In this document: one piece after another, positions 1 to 8,547 of the stretch
Position numbering within the stretch: the first letter of the stretch is position 1
How the letters are laid out: the number at the start of each line of letters is the position of its first letter
Origin: Streptomyces sp. NBC_00448
Lineage (GTDB): Bacteria > Actinomycetota > Actinomycetes > Streptomycetales > Streptomycetaceae
Reading direction: 5' to 3'
Length of the DNA: 64,000 nt
NCBI RefSeq assembly: GCF_036014115.1
Contig: NZ_CP107913.1
Span: 3,351,001 to 3,415,000, forward strand
The notes under the pieces: generated by a model
What the model saw: the letters and a program-made list of their open reading frames with translations, nothing else
Databases searched by the model: none
What the model was told of the DNA's origin: nothing
Translations under genes and position numbers: made by a program

Positions 1-402
1 TCGGGCAAGCTGCTGGAGTTCGCCGGCGTCTACGGCACCGTCAAGGACCCGGGCAAGGTCGTCGACGGCATGTTCGCGATGCTCAAGCAGGGCACCGAGC
101 AGGACAAGAAGGACGGCACGAAGGTCGAGACCTCCGGCAGCCCGCAGTCCGTCACTCCGTCCGGCATGAAGAGCGAAGCGATCATGAAGTGCCAGACGAT
201 CAAGGAGACCGGCCAGGACTCCGGCCAGAGCTTCACCATCAACACGACGGTCTGCGTGTGGGCGGACTACAGCACGGTGGCGTACGTCATCCCGCTGGAC
301 TCCGCGCAGCTCGTCACCGGCGGCGGCTCCGCCCCGTCCATCAGTGACGCGGCCGCCCTGACCGCCAAGGTCCGCAACGACGTCGAGGTGGAGGCGAAGT
401 AG
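1..402 (+). CDS. C-terminal part of a membrane-anchored surface protein, truncated by window edge
   Basis: The frame is open from base 1 and ends at the TAG at 400-402, so 133 residues of a longer protein are visible. The segment is a close paralogue of the C-terminal domain of the next gene: both share the motifs [35 protein letters not shown] and the ending TAKVR.DVEV. By analogy the missing part should carry a proline/glycine-rich cytoplasmic tail and one membrane helix, with this domain outside the cell. Two cysteines (MKCQ and VCVW) are conserved with the paralogue and could form a disulfide. A strong hairpin terminator follows at 422-454. I do not recognise a function. Confidence 0.8.
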   Translation, partial: SGKLLEFAGVYGTVKDPGKVVDGMFAMLKQGTEQDKKDGTKVETSGSPQSVTPSGMKSEAIMKCQTIKETGQDSGQSFTINTTVCVWADYSTVAYVIPLDSAQLVTGGGSAPSISDAAALTAKVRNDVEVEAK

Positions 403-421
403 CCGCCACCGCAGGCGAAAA

Positions 422-454
422 GGGGCGCCCGGTCCGCGAGGGACCGGGCGCCCC
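422..454 (+). terminator. intrinsic terminator-type hairpin
   Basis: A perfect 14-bp stem (422-435 with 441-454) closes a 5-nt loop, 20 bases after the stop of the preceding gene. It lacks a long T-run, as is usual in high-GC actinobacteria. Confidence 0.75.
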
Positions 455-539
455 CTCGCGTATCCGGGCCGACCGCAGACCCCGGGCGCTCCCGTCCTGC
501 GCAAGGATGGGCGCACTCGTTGACGGAGGGGACGAACCC

Positions 540-1418
540 ATGAGCCACGACCAGCAGCCGCCGAGCCCGTACGGAATCCGGCCCCAAGGCGGCGGCTACG
601 GCCCGCCGCAGCCCGGCCCGCCGCCGCAGGGCGGTTACGGGCAGCCCCAGCCCGGGTACAGCCAGCCCAACGGCCGGCTGCCCCAGCAGGGTTACGGCCC
701 CCCGCAGCCGCCCCAGCCACGCGGCAAGGGCAAGCGCAACGGCATCATCATCGGCGTCGTGGTCGCGGTGCTCGCGGTCGGCGCCGGCGTCTTCGTCGCG
801 CACAAGGGCAACAGCGGCTCGTCCGGGCTCCACGACGACGGCAAGAAGTACACCCTCACCACCCCGGACACCGTCGCCGGCGACTACGTCAGGTCCCCCG
901 TGGGCAGCACCGGCCCGCAGCTCGACGACACCGCGGTCGGCACCCTGAAGGCGCTCGGCGTCGACGACGCCAAGAGCGCCGGCACCCTCTATCTGAAGGG
1001 CAGCCAGTTCACCGGCGTCTTCCTGAGCTTCGACGGCGTCTACGGCACCGTCAAGGACCCGGGCAAGGCGCTGGACGGCATGTTCGCGCTGCTCGACAAG
1101 GGCGGCACGAACCCGACCAGCGACGGCTCGAAGGTCACGGTCTCCCCCTTGGGCACCCCGCAGACGGTGAAGCCGGCCGGCCTGAAGCCCGACGCGCTGA
1201 TGAAGTGCCAGAAGATCAACGAGACGCAGGAGCGGGACGGTCAGAAGATCCCCTTCAAGACCACCATCTGCGCCTGGGCCGACTACAGCACGGTGGCCTA
1301 TGTGAGCACGATCGACGACGCGCACGTCACGGACGGCACGGCCACCTGGCCGTCGATCGCCGACACCGCCGCGCTGGCCGCCAAAGTCCGCGCCGACGTC
1401 GAGGTGCCCGCCTCGTAG
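540..1418 (+). CDS. single-pass membrane protein with Pro/Gly/Gln-rich N-terminus, paralogue of the preceding gene
   Basis: 292 residues. ATG at 540 follows GGAGGGG at 524-530. Residues 1-60 are a flexible cytoplasmic stretch rich in P, Q, G and Y (repeats such as [13 protein letters not shown]), then basic RGKGKRN precedes one membrane helix (about residues 64-87, [19 protein letters not shown]). The rest should be extracytoplasmic: a roughly 200-residue domain with the same two conserved cysteines (MKCQ, ICAW) as the truncated gene before it. The architecture is common among streptomycete envelope proteins of unknown role. The two genes look like a tandem duplication with separate terminators, so they may be transcribed separately. 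No function assigned. Confidence 0.8.
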   Translation: MSHDQQPPSPYGIRPQGGGYGPPQPGPPPQGGYGQPQPGYSQPNGRLPQQGYGPPQPPQPRGKGKRNGIIIGVVVAVLAVGAGVFVAHKGNSGSSGLHDDGKKYTLTTPDTVAGDYVRSPVGSTGPQLDDTAVGTLKALGVDDAKSAGTLYLKGSQFTGVFLSFDGVYGTVKDPGKALDGMFALLDKGGTNPTSDGSKVTVSPLGTPQTVKPAGLKPDALMKCQKINETQERDGQKIPFKTTICAWADYSTVAYVSTIDDAHVTDGTATWPSIADTAALAAKVRADVEVPAS

Positions 1419-1466
1419 GTCGACGTAAAGCCGCCTCGTCGCACGAAGCCCCGCCCCGCGACCGCG

Positions 1467-1508
1467 ACGAAGGGGGCACCCGGTCCGTCGACCGGGTGCC
1501 CCCTTCGT
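1467..1508. terminator. bidirectional terminator between convergent genes
   Basis: A perfect 19-bp stem (1467-1485 with 1490-1508) with a 4-nt CGTC loop lies between the plus-strand surface-protein gene (ends 1418) and minus-strand clpX (ends 1540), so it can serve both. Confidence 0.85.
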
Positions 1509-1539
1509 GCTTCGTGCTGTGCCCGCGCTGCCGCCGGGG

Positions 1540-2823
1540 CTACGCGCTCTTCTGCTCGCCCTGGCCCGAGATGCGCGGGTCGCGCGGCACCAGGGTCGGG
1601 TTGACGTTGGAGTGCACGACGTCGGCGGTGATGACCACGCGGGCGACGTCCTGGCGGGACGGCACTTCGTACATCACCGACATCAGCACCTCCTCCATGA
1701 TGGCGCGCAGGCCACGGGCGCCGGTCTGCCGCAGGATCGCCTGGTCGGCGATGGCCTCCAGCGCGCCACGCTCGAACTCCAGCTCCACGCCGTCGAGTTC
1801 GAAGAGCTTCTGGTACTGCTTGACCAGCGCGTTGCGCGGCTCGACCAGGATCTGCAGCAGCGCCTCGCGGTCGAGGTTGTGCACGTTGGTGATCACGGGC
1901 AGCCGGCCGATGAACTCGGGGATCATGCCGAACTTCACCAGGTCCTCCGGCATGATCTCGGAGAACTGGTCGGCCATGTTCAGCTCGCGCTTGGAGCGGA
2001 TGGTCGCACCGAAGCCGATGCCCTTGGCGCCCGCCCGCGCCTCGATGATCTTCTCCAGACCGGCGAAGGCGCCGCCCACGATGAACAGCACGTTCGTGGT
2101 GTCGATCTGGATGAACTCCTGGTGCGGGTGCTTGCGGCCGCCCTGCGGCGGCACGGAGGCGGTGGTGCCCTCCAGGATCTTCAGCAGCGCCTGCTGGACG
2201 CCCTCGCCGGAGACATCGCGGGTGATCGACGGGTTCTCGCTCTTGCGGGCGACCTTGTCGATCTCGTCGATGTAGATGATGCCGGTCTCGGCCTTCTTGA
2301 CGTCGTAGTCCGCCGCTTGGATCAGCTTCAGCAGGATGTTCTCGACGTCCTCACCGACGTAGCCGGCCTCGGTGAGCGCGGTGGCGTCGGCGATGGCGAA
2401 CGGCACGTTGAGCATCCGGGCCAGCGTCTGGGCCAGCAGCGTCTTGCCGGAGCCGGTCGGGCCGAGCAGCAGGATGTTGGACTTCGCCAGCTCGATGGCG
2501 TCGTCGTGGCCAGGGCGGCCGCTCTCCCCCGCCTGGACCCGCTTGTAGTGGTTGTACACCGCGACCGAGAGGGCCTTCTTGGCGGGCGCCTGCCCGACCA
2601 CGTAGCTCTCCAGGAACTCGTAGATCTCCCGCGGCTTGGGCAGGTCCTCCCAGCGCACCTCGGAGGACTCGGCGAGCTCCTCCTCGATGATCTCGTTGCA
2701 GAGGTCGATGCACTCGTCGCAGATGTACACACCGGGACCTGCGATGAGCTTCTTCACCTGCTTCTGGCTCTTTCCGCAGAACGAGCACTTCAGCAGGTCT
2801 CCGCCGTCACCGATGCGTGCCAC
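1540..2823 (-). CDS. clpX: ClpX, ATP-dependent unfoldase subunit of Clp protease
   Basis: 427 residues, the usual length for actinobacterial ClpX. It unfolds tagged or damaged proteins and feeds them to the ClpP1P2 barrel. Visible features: N-terminal zinc-binding domain (CSFCGKS ... CDEC), Walker A GPTGSGKT, pore loop GYVGED, Walker [10 protein letters not shown], and the IGF loop (KGIGFGAT) that docks ClpP. I chose the GTG at 2823 ([16 protein letters not shown]) because it is preceded by AAGGGGA at a good distance and matches the conserved family start; an in-frame ATG lies 13 codons upstream. It is last in the tig-clpP1-clpP2-clpX array, separated from clpP2 by 161 nt. Confidence 0.97.
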   Translation of the reverse strand: MARIGDGGDLLKCSFCGKSQKQVKKLIAGPGVYICDECIDLCNEIIEEELAESSEVRWEDLPKPREIYEFLESYVVGQAPAKKALSVAVYNHYKRVQAGESGRPGHDDAIELAKSNILLLGPTGSGKTLLAQTLARMLNVPFAIADATALTEAGYVGEDVENILLKLIQAADYDVKKAETGIIYIDEIDKVARKSENPSITRDVSGEGVQQALLKILEGTTASVPPQGGRKHPHQEFIQIDTTNVLFIVGGAFAGLEKIIEARAGAKGIGFGATIRSKRELNMADQFSEIMPEDLVKFGMIPEFIGRLPVITNVHNLDREALLQILVEPRNALVKQYQKLFELDGVELEFERGALEAIADQAILRQTGARGLRAIMEEVLMSVMYEVPSRQDVARVVITADVVHSNVNPTLVPRDPRISGQGEQKSA

Positions 2824-2984
2824 GAGGTCTTTCCCCTTCGCCTGGGCTCCGCCGACCTTCAACGGAACCTGGTGCTTCTCTCATCGACGGTACCTTGCCG
2901 CGCCCCCCGTGTGGGCCCCCCTGGACGTACTCGCGATCCGAGTACGGGCGGGCGCACGCACGGAGGGCGCAGCTTACCCGTCCT

Positions 2985-3668
2985 TCAGACGCCCACGGAC
3001 GTCTTGCGGGTGGACACGATCTGGTCGACCAGGCCGTAGGCCAGCGACTCCTCAGCGGTGAGGATCTTGTCGCGCTCGATGTCGTCACGGATCTGCTCGA
3101 TCGGCGTGGTGGAGTGCTTCGCGAGCATCTCCTCCAGCTGCTGGCGCATCCGGATGATCTCGTTGGCCGCGATCTCCAGGTCGGAGACCTGGCCGCGGCC
3201 GGTCTCGCTGTACGGCTGGTGGATGAGCACCCGCGCGTTCGGCAGCGCCATCCGCTTGCCGGGGCTGCCGGCCGCGAGCAGCACGGCCGCCGCGGAGGCC
3301 GCCTGGCCCATGCAGACCGTCTGGATGTCGGGCTTCACGAACTGCATGGTGTCGTAGATCGCGGTCAGCGCCGTGAAGGAGCCGCCGGGGCTGTTGATGT
3401 AGACCGAGATGTCCCGGTCGGGGTCCATCGACTCCAGGCACAGCAGCTGCGCCATGACGTCGTTGGCGGAGGCGTCGTCGATCTGCACGCCGAGGAAGAT
3501 CACGCGTTCCTCGAAGAGCTTCGCGTACGGGTCGTACTCGCGCACGCCCTGCGAGGTGCGCTCGACGAAGCGCGGGATCACATAGCGGGCCTCGGCGCCG
3601 AACACGCCGGGCCGCTCGGCCGCGGTGCGCTCGTAGAGGCCGCTGCCGGGGAAGTTCAAGGGGTTCAC
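2985..3668 (-). CDS. clpP2: ClpP2, catalytic subunit of ATP-dependent Clp protease
   Basis: 227 residues, family S14. The catalytic serine is in MGQAASAAA, histidine in VLIHQPY and aspartate in IERDKIL; INSPGGS forms the oxyanion region. In actinobacteria ClpP2 forms a mixed 14-mer with ClpP1 and docks ClpX or ClpC. The GTG at 3668 ([12 protein letters not shown]) is chosen because GGAG lies 9 nt upstream and the family starts just before FPGSGLY; the frame is open further upstream but that extension is Arg/Pro/Ala-rich and would run into clpP1. Only 109 nt separate it from clpP1, consistent with cotranscription. Confidence 0.96.
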   Translation of the reverse strand: MNPLNFPGSGLYERTAAERPGVFGAEARYVIPRFVERTSQGVREYDPYAKLFEERVIFLGVQIDDASANDVMAQLLCLESMDPDRDISVYINSPGGSFTALTAIYDTMQFVKPDIQTVCMGQAASAAAVLLAAGSPGKRMALPNARVLIHQPYSETGRGQVSDLEIAANEIIRMRQQLEEMLAKHSTTPIEQIRDDIERDKILTAEESLAYGLVDQIVSTRKTSVGV

Positions 3669-3777
3669 GTCCACCGTCTCCAGGTGATGAGGTGCGTCGA
3701 TGTCGGGGGCCGGGCGGGCGCGGCCGGCACGTCGGCAGTGCCGGGCCGGCGCGGCCACGCGGCCGGTGCGGGCAGCC

Positions 3778-4404
3778 TCAGGAGGCGGGCGCGGCGCCGG
3801 TGCCGCCACCGCCCGGGACGTGCGCGGCGGAGAGCATCACGCCGTCCACCAGGCCGTACTCCCGGGCCTCCTCGGCGGAGAACCAGCGGTCGCGGTCGGA
3901 GTCCTTGGTGATCTGCTCGAAACTCTGGCCGGAGTGCTCGGCGATCAGCTCGGCCATCCGGCGCTTGGTGTGCAGCAGCTGCTCGGCCTGGATCTTGATG
4001 TCGGTGGCGGAGCCGCCGAGGCCCGCGGAGGGCTGGTGCATCAGGATGCGGGTGTTGGGCAGCGCGAAGCGCTTGCCGGGGGTGCCCGCGGTGAGCAGGA
4101 ACTGGCCCATCGAGGCGGCCATGCCCATGGCGATGGTGACGACGTCGTTCTTGATGAACTGCATCGTGTCGTAGATCGCCATGCCGGCGGTCACGGAGCC
4201 GCCGGGGCTGTTGATGTAGAGGAAGATGTCCTTGTCGGGCTCGGCCGCAAGGAGCAGCAGCTGTGCGGTGATCTTGTTGGCGATGTCGTCGTCGACGGCC
4301 TGGCCGAGGAAGATGATGCGCTCGCCGAGCAGTCGGTTGTAGACCTGGTCGCCGAGACCGCCGGGGCTCGGCTCGCCGGCGGCGGTAGGCATCGTAGTCG
4401 TCAC
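3778..4404 (-). CDS. clpP1: ClpP1, catalytic subunit of ATP-dependent Clp protease
   Basis: 208 residues. Catalytic residues are visible: serine in [10 protein letters not shown], histidine in RILMHQP, aspartate in [18 protein letters not shown] is the substrate-binding strand. Start is GTG at 4404 ([12 protein letters not shown]), with an AGGTGG ribosome site; an in-frame GTG further up (4446) lacks one. The product pairs with ClpP2 and is a target of acyldepsipeptide antibiotics in streptomycetes. A matching ClgR operator and a -35/-10 pair lie 100-165 nt upstream, so the clpP1P2 operon should be induced by ClgR. Confidence 0.96.
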   Translation of the reverse strand: MTTTMPTAAGEPSPGGLGDQVYNRLLGERIIFLGQAVDDDIANKITAQLLLLAAEPDKDIFLYINSPGGSVTAGMAIYDTMQFIKNDVVTIAMGMAASMGQFLLTAGTPGKRFALPNTRILMHQPSAGLGGSATDIKIQAEQLLHTKRRMAELIAEHSGQSFEQITKDSDRDRWFSAEEAREYGLVDGVMLSAAHVPGGGGTGAAPAS

Positions 4405-4509
4405 GTATCCACCTGCTCGTTGTCGGACGGTCGAAGCAACCGTCACGGTCTTCGTCCGGGCCGGAGGCGACCGCTGACCCTCGCCGCACCCCTGCCCTCC
4501 TACTTGTGG

Positions 4510-4537
4510 ACCCTAACGCGCAGGTGGGGCCCAGCAA
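4510..4537 (-). promoter_or_regulatory. candidate clpP1P2 promoter
   Basis: On the minus strand TTGCTG (4537-4532) is followed after 16 nt by TAGGGT (4515-4510), matching the HrdB-type -35/-10 pattern. Transcription would start near 4503, about 100 nt before the clpP1 GTG. The ClgR box lies just upstream of the -35, the right place for an activator. Confidence 0.6.
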
Positions 4538-4553
4538 TCCCCTACGCGGGACT

Positions 4554-4567
4554 GTTCGCTGTGAGCG
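4554..4567 (-). promoter_or_regulatory. ClgR operator upstream of clpP1
   Basis: GTTCGC (4554-4559), five bases, then GCG (4565-4567) exactly fits the published ClgR consensus GTTCGC-N5-GCG described for Streptomyces clp genes. It is about 17 bp upstream of the proposed -35 of clpP1. Confidence 0.75.
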
Positions 4568-4647
4568 CATGCCGCGCGGTACGGGTTTGGAACGCCCGGG
4601 TCGCCCGGGCGGACCGGGCCCGGTGTTCGGGCCGCGGGCCCGAAAAA

Positions 4648-4784
4648 GGGACGCGGGGAACCGCGCGACCAACCGTGCACCGTGGCGAGCCCGGCCCGTA
4701 GGCCCGGCCCCCCGCGGCGAGGTCCCGCCACCAGCCGGTGGTGGCCGGCCGGTGGTGGGTCGGTCGCGCGGTTCCCCGCGTCCC
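4648..4784. repeat. large inverted repeat of the dispersed GTCGCGCxGTTCCCCGCG family
   Basis: Two perfect 23-bp arms (4648-4670 and 4762-4784) flank 91 bp that is itself palindromic (CCACCAGCCGGTGG and neighbours). The right arm reads GGTCGCGCGGTTCCCCGCG, a variant of the core also found at about 6940, 13182 and 18170. As RNA from either strand it would fold into one long hairpin and could end tig transcripts. Confidence 0.8.
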
Positions 4785-4838
4785 TGAGAGGCGAACGCCT
4801 TCTGCGGCAGTCCCCCGTGCCCTTCAGGCAGCCTCAGG

Positions 4839-6281
4839 TCAGCTCTTGTCGGCCTCGGCGGAGTCCGCGGCCTCGGATGCCTCGGGGGCGTCCTCGCCGG
4901 CCTCAGCGGCCTCGGGGGCGTCCCCGTCGGCGGCCTCAGCGGTGGCCTCGTCCTCGTCGTCCTCCTCGTCGGACAGGTCGACGACCTCGCCGTTGCTGTC
5001 GGTGACCTTGACGGCCTCGACGACGACGGCCAACGCCTTGCCGCGGGCCACCTCGCCGACCAGAAGCTGCACCTGGTTGCCCTCGACGACGGCCTGCGCG
5101 AACTGCTCGGGGGACATGCCGGAGGACTGCGCGCGGCGCATGAGGTGCTCGGTCAGCTCCTCCTGGTTGACCGACAGCTTCTCGGTCTTGACCAACTCGT
5201 CCAGGATGAACTGGGTCTTGATGCCCTTGACCGCCTGCTCGGAGACCTCCGCGTCGAACTCCTCGCGGGTCTTGCCCTCACGCTCCAGGTACGTGTCCCA
5301 GTTCAGGCCGAGCGCCGGGAACTGGTGGTGCTCCAGGTTGTGGGTGCGCGTCTCGATCTCGCTCTCCAGCAGCTTCTCCGGGATCGGGACCTCGGTCAGC
5401 TCGATGAGCGCGTCCAGCACCTTCTCCTGGGCCTGGGTGGCCTGGTCGTAGGACTTGATCCGCTCAAGGCGCTTGCGGGAGTCGGCCCGCAGCTCCTCCA
5501 GGGTGTCGAACTCGGACGCGAGCTGCGCGAACTCGTCGTCCAGCTCGGGCAGTTCGCGGGCCTGGACGTCGGTGACGTCGACCTTGACCTCGGCCTCCTG
5601 GCCGGCGCCGGTGCCGCCGCTCAGCGAGGAGGTGAAGGTGGCGCTGCCACCCTTCTCCAGGCCGGTGACGGCCTCGTCGATGCCGTCGAGGAGCTGGCCG
5701 GAGCCGATGGTGTAGCTGACGCCGGTGGCGACGCCGTCGTCCAGCACGTTGCCGTCGACCGACGCCTGCAGGTCGACCACGACCACGTCGCCCTCGGCGG
5801 CGGCGCGCTCGACCGGCGTGGTGGTCGCGAAGCGGTCGCGCAGCTGCTCCAGCGAGGTGTCGACGTCCTCCTCGGGCACCTCGACGGCGTCCACGGTGAC
5901 CTCGATGCCGGTGTAGTCCGGGATCTCGATGGTCGGCCGGATCTCGACCTCGGCGGTGAACTTCAGCTCGTCGCCGTCGTTGAACTCGGTGATGTCCACG
6001 TCGGGCTGGCCGAGCACGCTCTCGGAGAGCTCACCCTCGGTGACCGCCTCCGTGTAGAACTTCGGCAGCGCCTCATTGATGGCCTCTTCGAGGACCGCGC
6101 CACGGCCGAACCGCTGGTCGATGACGCGCGCAGGGATCTTGCCCTTGCGGAAGCCCGGCACCGTGACCTGCTGGTTGATCTTCTTGTACGCCGCGTCGAG
6201 GCTGGGCTTGAGCTCCTCGAAGGGCACCTCGACAGTGAGTCGAACCCGGGTCGGGTTCAGAGTCTCGACGGCGCTCTTCAC
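4839..6281 (-). CDS. tig: trigger factor, ribosome-associated chaperone and peptidyl-prolyl isomerase
   Basis: 480 residues. The start GTG at 6281 gives the conserved [20 protein letters not shown] and follows AAGGAG. The ribosome-binding signature GFRKGKIP is at about residues 43-50; then comes an FKBP-type isomerase domain (about 150-245) and the helical SurA-like chaperone arms. The last 50 residues are a highly acidic Glu/Ala/Asp tail typical of streptomycete trigger factors. It folds nascent chains at the exit tunnel, and its place just before clpP1 joins folding and degradation functions. A minus-strand TAGGAT at 6372-6367 is a plausible -10 about 85 nt upstream. Confidence 0.97.
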   Translation of the reverse strand: MKSAVETLNPTRVRLTVEVPFEELKPSLDAAYKKINQQVTVPGFRKGKIPARVIDQRFGRGAVLEEAINEALPKFYTEAVTEGELSESVLGQPDVDITEFNDGDELKFTAEVEIRPTIEIPDYTGIEVTVDAVEVPEEDVDTSLEQLRDRFATTTPVERAAAEGDVVVVDLQASVDGNVLDDGVATGVSYTIGSGQLLDGIDEAVTGLEKGGSATFTSSLSGGTGAGQEAEVKVDVTDVQARELPELDDEFAQLASEFDTLEELRADSRKRLERIKSYDQATQAQEKVLDALIELTEVPIPEKLLESEIETRTHNLEHHQFPALGLNWDTYLEREGKTREEFDAEVSEQAVKGIKTQFILDELVKTEKLSVNQEELTEHLMRRAQSSGMSPEQFAQAVVEGNQVQLLVGEVARGKALAVVVEAVKVTDSNGEVVDLSDEEDDEDEATAEAADGDAPEAAEAGEDAPEASEAADSAEADKS

Positions 6282-6467
6282 GGTTGGGTCTCCTTGGGGG
6301 CTTTACGTTGATGGGGGCCACTCACTTGCGCGCGATCGGTGCCGCGCGTCGGGTCGCCGACCGCCCATCCTACCGGTAGTGCCAAACGCCGCGGACGGGG
6401 TCGATCCCGATCCGCGGCGCGCTCGCCGTCCTCCCATCGCGCCGTCGCGCGACGGCCACGTAACTGC

Positions 6468-6544
6468 TGGTCGGGGTGGCCGGATTCGAACCGACGGCCT
6501 TCCGCTCCCAAAGCGGACGCGCTACCAAGCTGCGCCACACCCCG
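6468..6544 (-). tRNA. tRNA-Pro (anticodon TGG)
   Basis: Read on the minus strand it starts CGGGGTG and its acceptor strand pairs with CACCCCG. The D-arm (GCGCAGCTTGGTAGCGC) and the T-arm with GGTTCGAATCC are complete. The anticodon stem TCCGC/GCGGA encloses TTTGGGA, giving anticodon TGG. The 3' CCA is encoded (6468-6470). Confidence 0.97.
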
Positions 6545-6655
6545 CTGGTGCGACACGTAGAGTACATGCCTCCGTACGCCCGGGCAGCCCGTATTCACGC
6601 CCGCCGCGGAGCCGGTTCGACCGGCTACCATGCGGTGTGCCAGAATCTTGGCGTC

Positions 6656-6729
6656 GCGGGCGTAGCTCAATGGTAGAGCCCTAGTCTTCCAAACTAGCTA
6701 CGCGGGTTCGATTCCCGTCGCCCGCTCCA
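6656..6729 (+). tRNA. tRNA-Gly (anticodon TCC)
   Basis: Acceptor arms GCGGGCG (6656-6662) and CGCCCGC (6719-6725) pair. The anticodon stem CTAGT/ACTAG encloses CTTCCAA, anticodon TCC. The T-arm contains GGGTTCGATTCCC, and CCA is encoded (6727-6729). It is divergent from tRNA-Pro; no attachment-site duplication or integrase is seen on either side. Confidence 0.97.
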
Positions 6730-7144
6730 GTTGCGTCGGCACCGGCGCCCTGACCCACCGGGGTGCCTGGTGCTGTCGGCTGAGGGACCACCTCTTGGTG
6801 GGGGGGTCCCGCGCCGTTCTCCCCCAGAGGTTCGCCTGGGTGGGGGTACCCCCGGCGGAGCCAGGGGGAGTATCCCCACGCGCTCCCTGGGTGGGCGCCC
6901 CTTGCGGTTGTCGTTCACCTCGCGGTGCCGTCGTGGCTTGTCGCGCAGTTCCCCGCGCCCCTTTGGTGGGTGCCCCTTGGGCTTGACGTTCACCCTGCGG
7001 TGCCGCTGTGGTTGCTCGCGCCGTTCTCCCCCAGGGCTTCGCCTGGGTGGGGGTACCCCCGGCGGAGCCAGGGGGAGTACCCCCACGCGCCCCTGAGGGG
7101 GTGCGGCTCCCACCGGGGGAAGCAAGGGGGAGCCGCGCTTCGGG
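6730..7144. repeat. mirror-arranged intergenic repeats between tRNA-Gly and the acetyltransferase
   Basis: No gene is visible in these 415 nt. A roughly 75-bp unit (A1, 6812-6888) recurs almost unchanged at 7019-7094 (A2); each contains a palindrome, CTCCCCC ... GGTGGGGGTACCCCC ... GGGGGAG. Between them a second unit occurs twice (B1 6889-6940, B2 6964-7017; shared GTTCACC and CGGTGCCG), around the core TGTCGCGCAGTTCCCCGCG at 6940-6963. All are families seen in many streptomycete intergenic regions. The 3' end (7097-7140) has a further GCGGCTCCC/GGGAGCCGC pair that may terminate the acetyltransferase gene. Confidence 0.7.
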
Positions 7145-8380
7145 TCAGAAGCCGTGGGGGAGCCAGGGGGCGGGGGTGGTGTGGAAGGCGTCGCAGGCTG
7201 TGGGGAGGGCGCCGGGGCGCAGTTCCTGGATCAGGCCGGCGCCGGACATGGCGCGGAGGGTGGGGCCGCCGAGGTAGGCGGCGCCGAGGTCCTTGACGTC
7301 GAGGGCGAGGTCGGCCGGGTCGGTGGTGCGCTCGCAGGTCGCGCCCTTGGGGTCGCCGGTCAGCCGCCAGCGCCCGGCGTTCCAGGGGCAGAAGGCGTCG
7401 GTGACGTCGAGCACCAGGTCGACCGGGACGGAGTAGGCGCGGGCGGCCAGCGCGGCGCCGACGTCGACCAGCCGCAGGTGGAGGCTGTCGAGCACGCCGA
7501 GGTCGCAGCGGCGCTGGTCGGAGACGAGGTGCAGCAGCGGGTCGTCGACCGGGCGGTTGTCGAAGTGCACCGCGCTGGTGAGGTCGATCGAGGCGAGGTA
7601 GCGCCACAACGCGGCATAGGTCACCGGGTCGAGGGCCGCGATGTCCCGCAGGTTGACGGTGCTTTCGCGGCCGCCGCCGACGGACCGGTGCGCGACGGCG
7701 TAGCGGGCGTAGCCGCGTACCTCGCCGTCGGTCTCGGCCAGGACGCACATCAGGGGGCCGGCGCCGTGGCGGGCCGCGGGCGAGTCGACGACCGGCAGGT
7801 TCTCCCAGTGCGGCTGCCGGGCGAGCATCCCGGCCCGCCCGGGCACCAGGTCGGCGTAGACCGCCTCGCAGGCGGCGAGCGCCGCGGGGTCGGCGGGCTG
7901 CACCAGCCGCAGCCGGACCGCGTCGGTGCCCTTGGGGACGGCGAACGCGACCCGGGTGGTGTCGACGGTGCCGGTCAACTCCTGGGTGGCGGTGCCGTAT
8001 CCGAAGCGGCCGTAGATGACCGGCTCGGAGGCGGTGAGGATCGCGACGGACTCGCCGCCGTCGTGCAGCGAGTCGAGCTGGCGGCGCATCATCGAGGTGA
8101 GGATGCCGCGCCGGGTGTGGGTGGGCTGGACGGTGACCATTGTCACGCCGGCGGCGTCGAGCAACTCGCCGCCGGGGACGGTCATCCGGAACGAGTGCAG
8201 GCCCGCGGTGCCCACCGCCTCGTCGCCGTCCCAGGCCGTGGTCAGCCGGTCGAACTCGAAGACGCTGCGCCATCCGGCGCGCTCCTCGACGGCGTCGGGG
8301 TTCGCGTGGAAGGCGCGCACCACCCGGTCGAAGAGGTAGTCCCACTGGTCCGGGTCGGCGCCGCGCAGTTCGATGGTCAT
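7145..8380 (-). CDS. Eis-family GNAT N-acetyltransferase
   Basis: 411 residues, full length for the Eis family, which transfers acetyl from acetyl-CoA to amines such as aminoglycosides or lysines. The acetyl-CoA motif is at about residues 82-100 (VTVQPTHTRRGILTSMM), followed by the family hallmark ASEPVIYGRFGYG. The middle is a second GNAT-like lobe and the C-terminal 100 residues form the SCP2-like domain; the chain ends HGF, and the terminal carboxylate is catalytic in Eis proteins. Start ATG at 8380 after GGGAGGGGGC. It stands alone, divergent from the SpoIIE gene. The natural substrate cannot be told from sequence. Confidence 0.88.
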   Translation of the reverse strand: MTIELRGADPDQWDYLFDRVVRAFHANPDAVEERAGWRSVFEFDRLTTAWDGDEAVGTAGLHSFRMTVPGGELLDAAGVTMVTVQPTHTRRGILTSMMRRQLDSLHDGGESVAILTASEPVIYGRFGYGTATQELTGTVDTTRVAFAVPKGTDAVRLRLVQPADPAALAACEAVYADLVPGRAGMLARQPHWENLPVVDSPAARHGAGPLMCVLAETDGEVRGYARYAVAHRSVGGGRESTVNLRDIAALDPVTYAALWRYLASIDLTSAVHFDNRPVDDPLLHLVSDQRRCDLGVLDSLHLRLVDVGAALAARAYSVPVDLVLDVTDAFCPWNAGRWRLTGDPKGATCERTTDPADLALDVKDLGAAYLGGPTLRAMSGAGLIQELRPGALPTACDAFHTTPAPWLPHGF

Positions 8381-8509
8381 GCCCCCTCCCTACCAGGCGG
8401 GTGCGGACTGCGGCGAACACATTTCCGCGCCGCCGGACCCGTTGCTCGTCAGGGCCGCGGTGGGCACCCTGTCCTTGCGGCCCCGCGCAACCTCACAGGC
8501 CATCCGCCC

Positions 8510-8538
8510 TGCACGGCGCGGCAATCGGTGGGTAGGGT
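8510..8538 (+). promoter_or_regulatory. candidate promoter giving a near-leaderless SpoIIE transcript
   Basis: TAGGGT at 8533-8538 is a good -10 and lies only 9 nt before the ATG at 8548. A weak -35 (TGCACG, 8510-8515) is 17 nt upstream. No Shine-Dalgarno fits in the 9-nt leader. Confidence 0.45.
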
Positions 8539-8547
8539 CGCCGGGAC

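Larger units (their letters stand above)
4405..4838. other. tig-clpP1 intergenic region
   Basis: 434 nt without a gene. From the clpP1 side it holds a promoter (4510-4537), a ClgR operator (4554-4567), a GC-rich hairpin-prone stretch (4590-4650) and a large inverted repeat (4648-4784) that ends 55 nt after the tig stop codon. Confidence 0.8.

Noticed and set aside
6468-6729. Possible integration site at the two tRNA genes
   Set aside because: Both tRNAs are intact, no partial duplicate of either 3' end was seen nearby, and no integrase or excisionase is encoded in the window.
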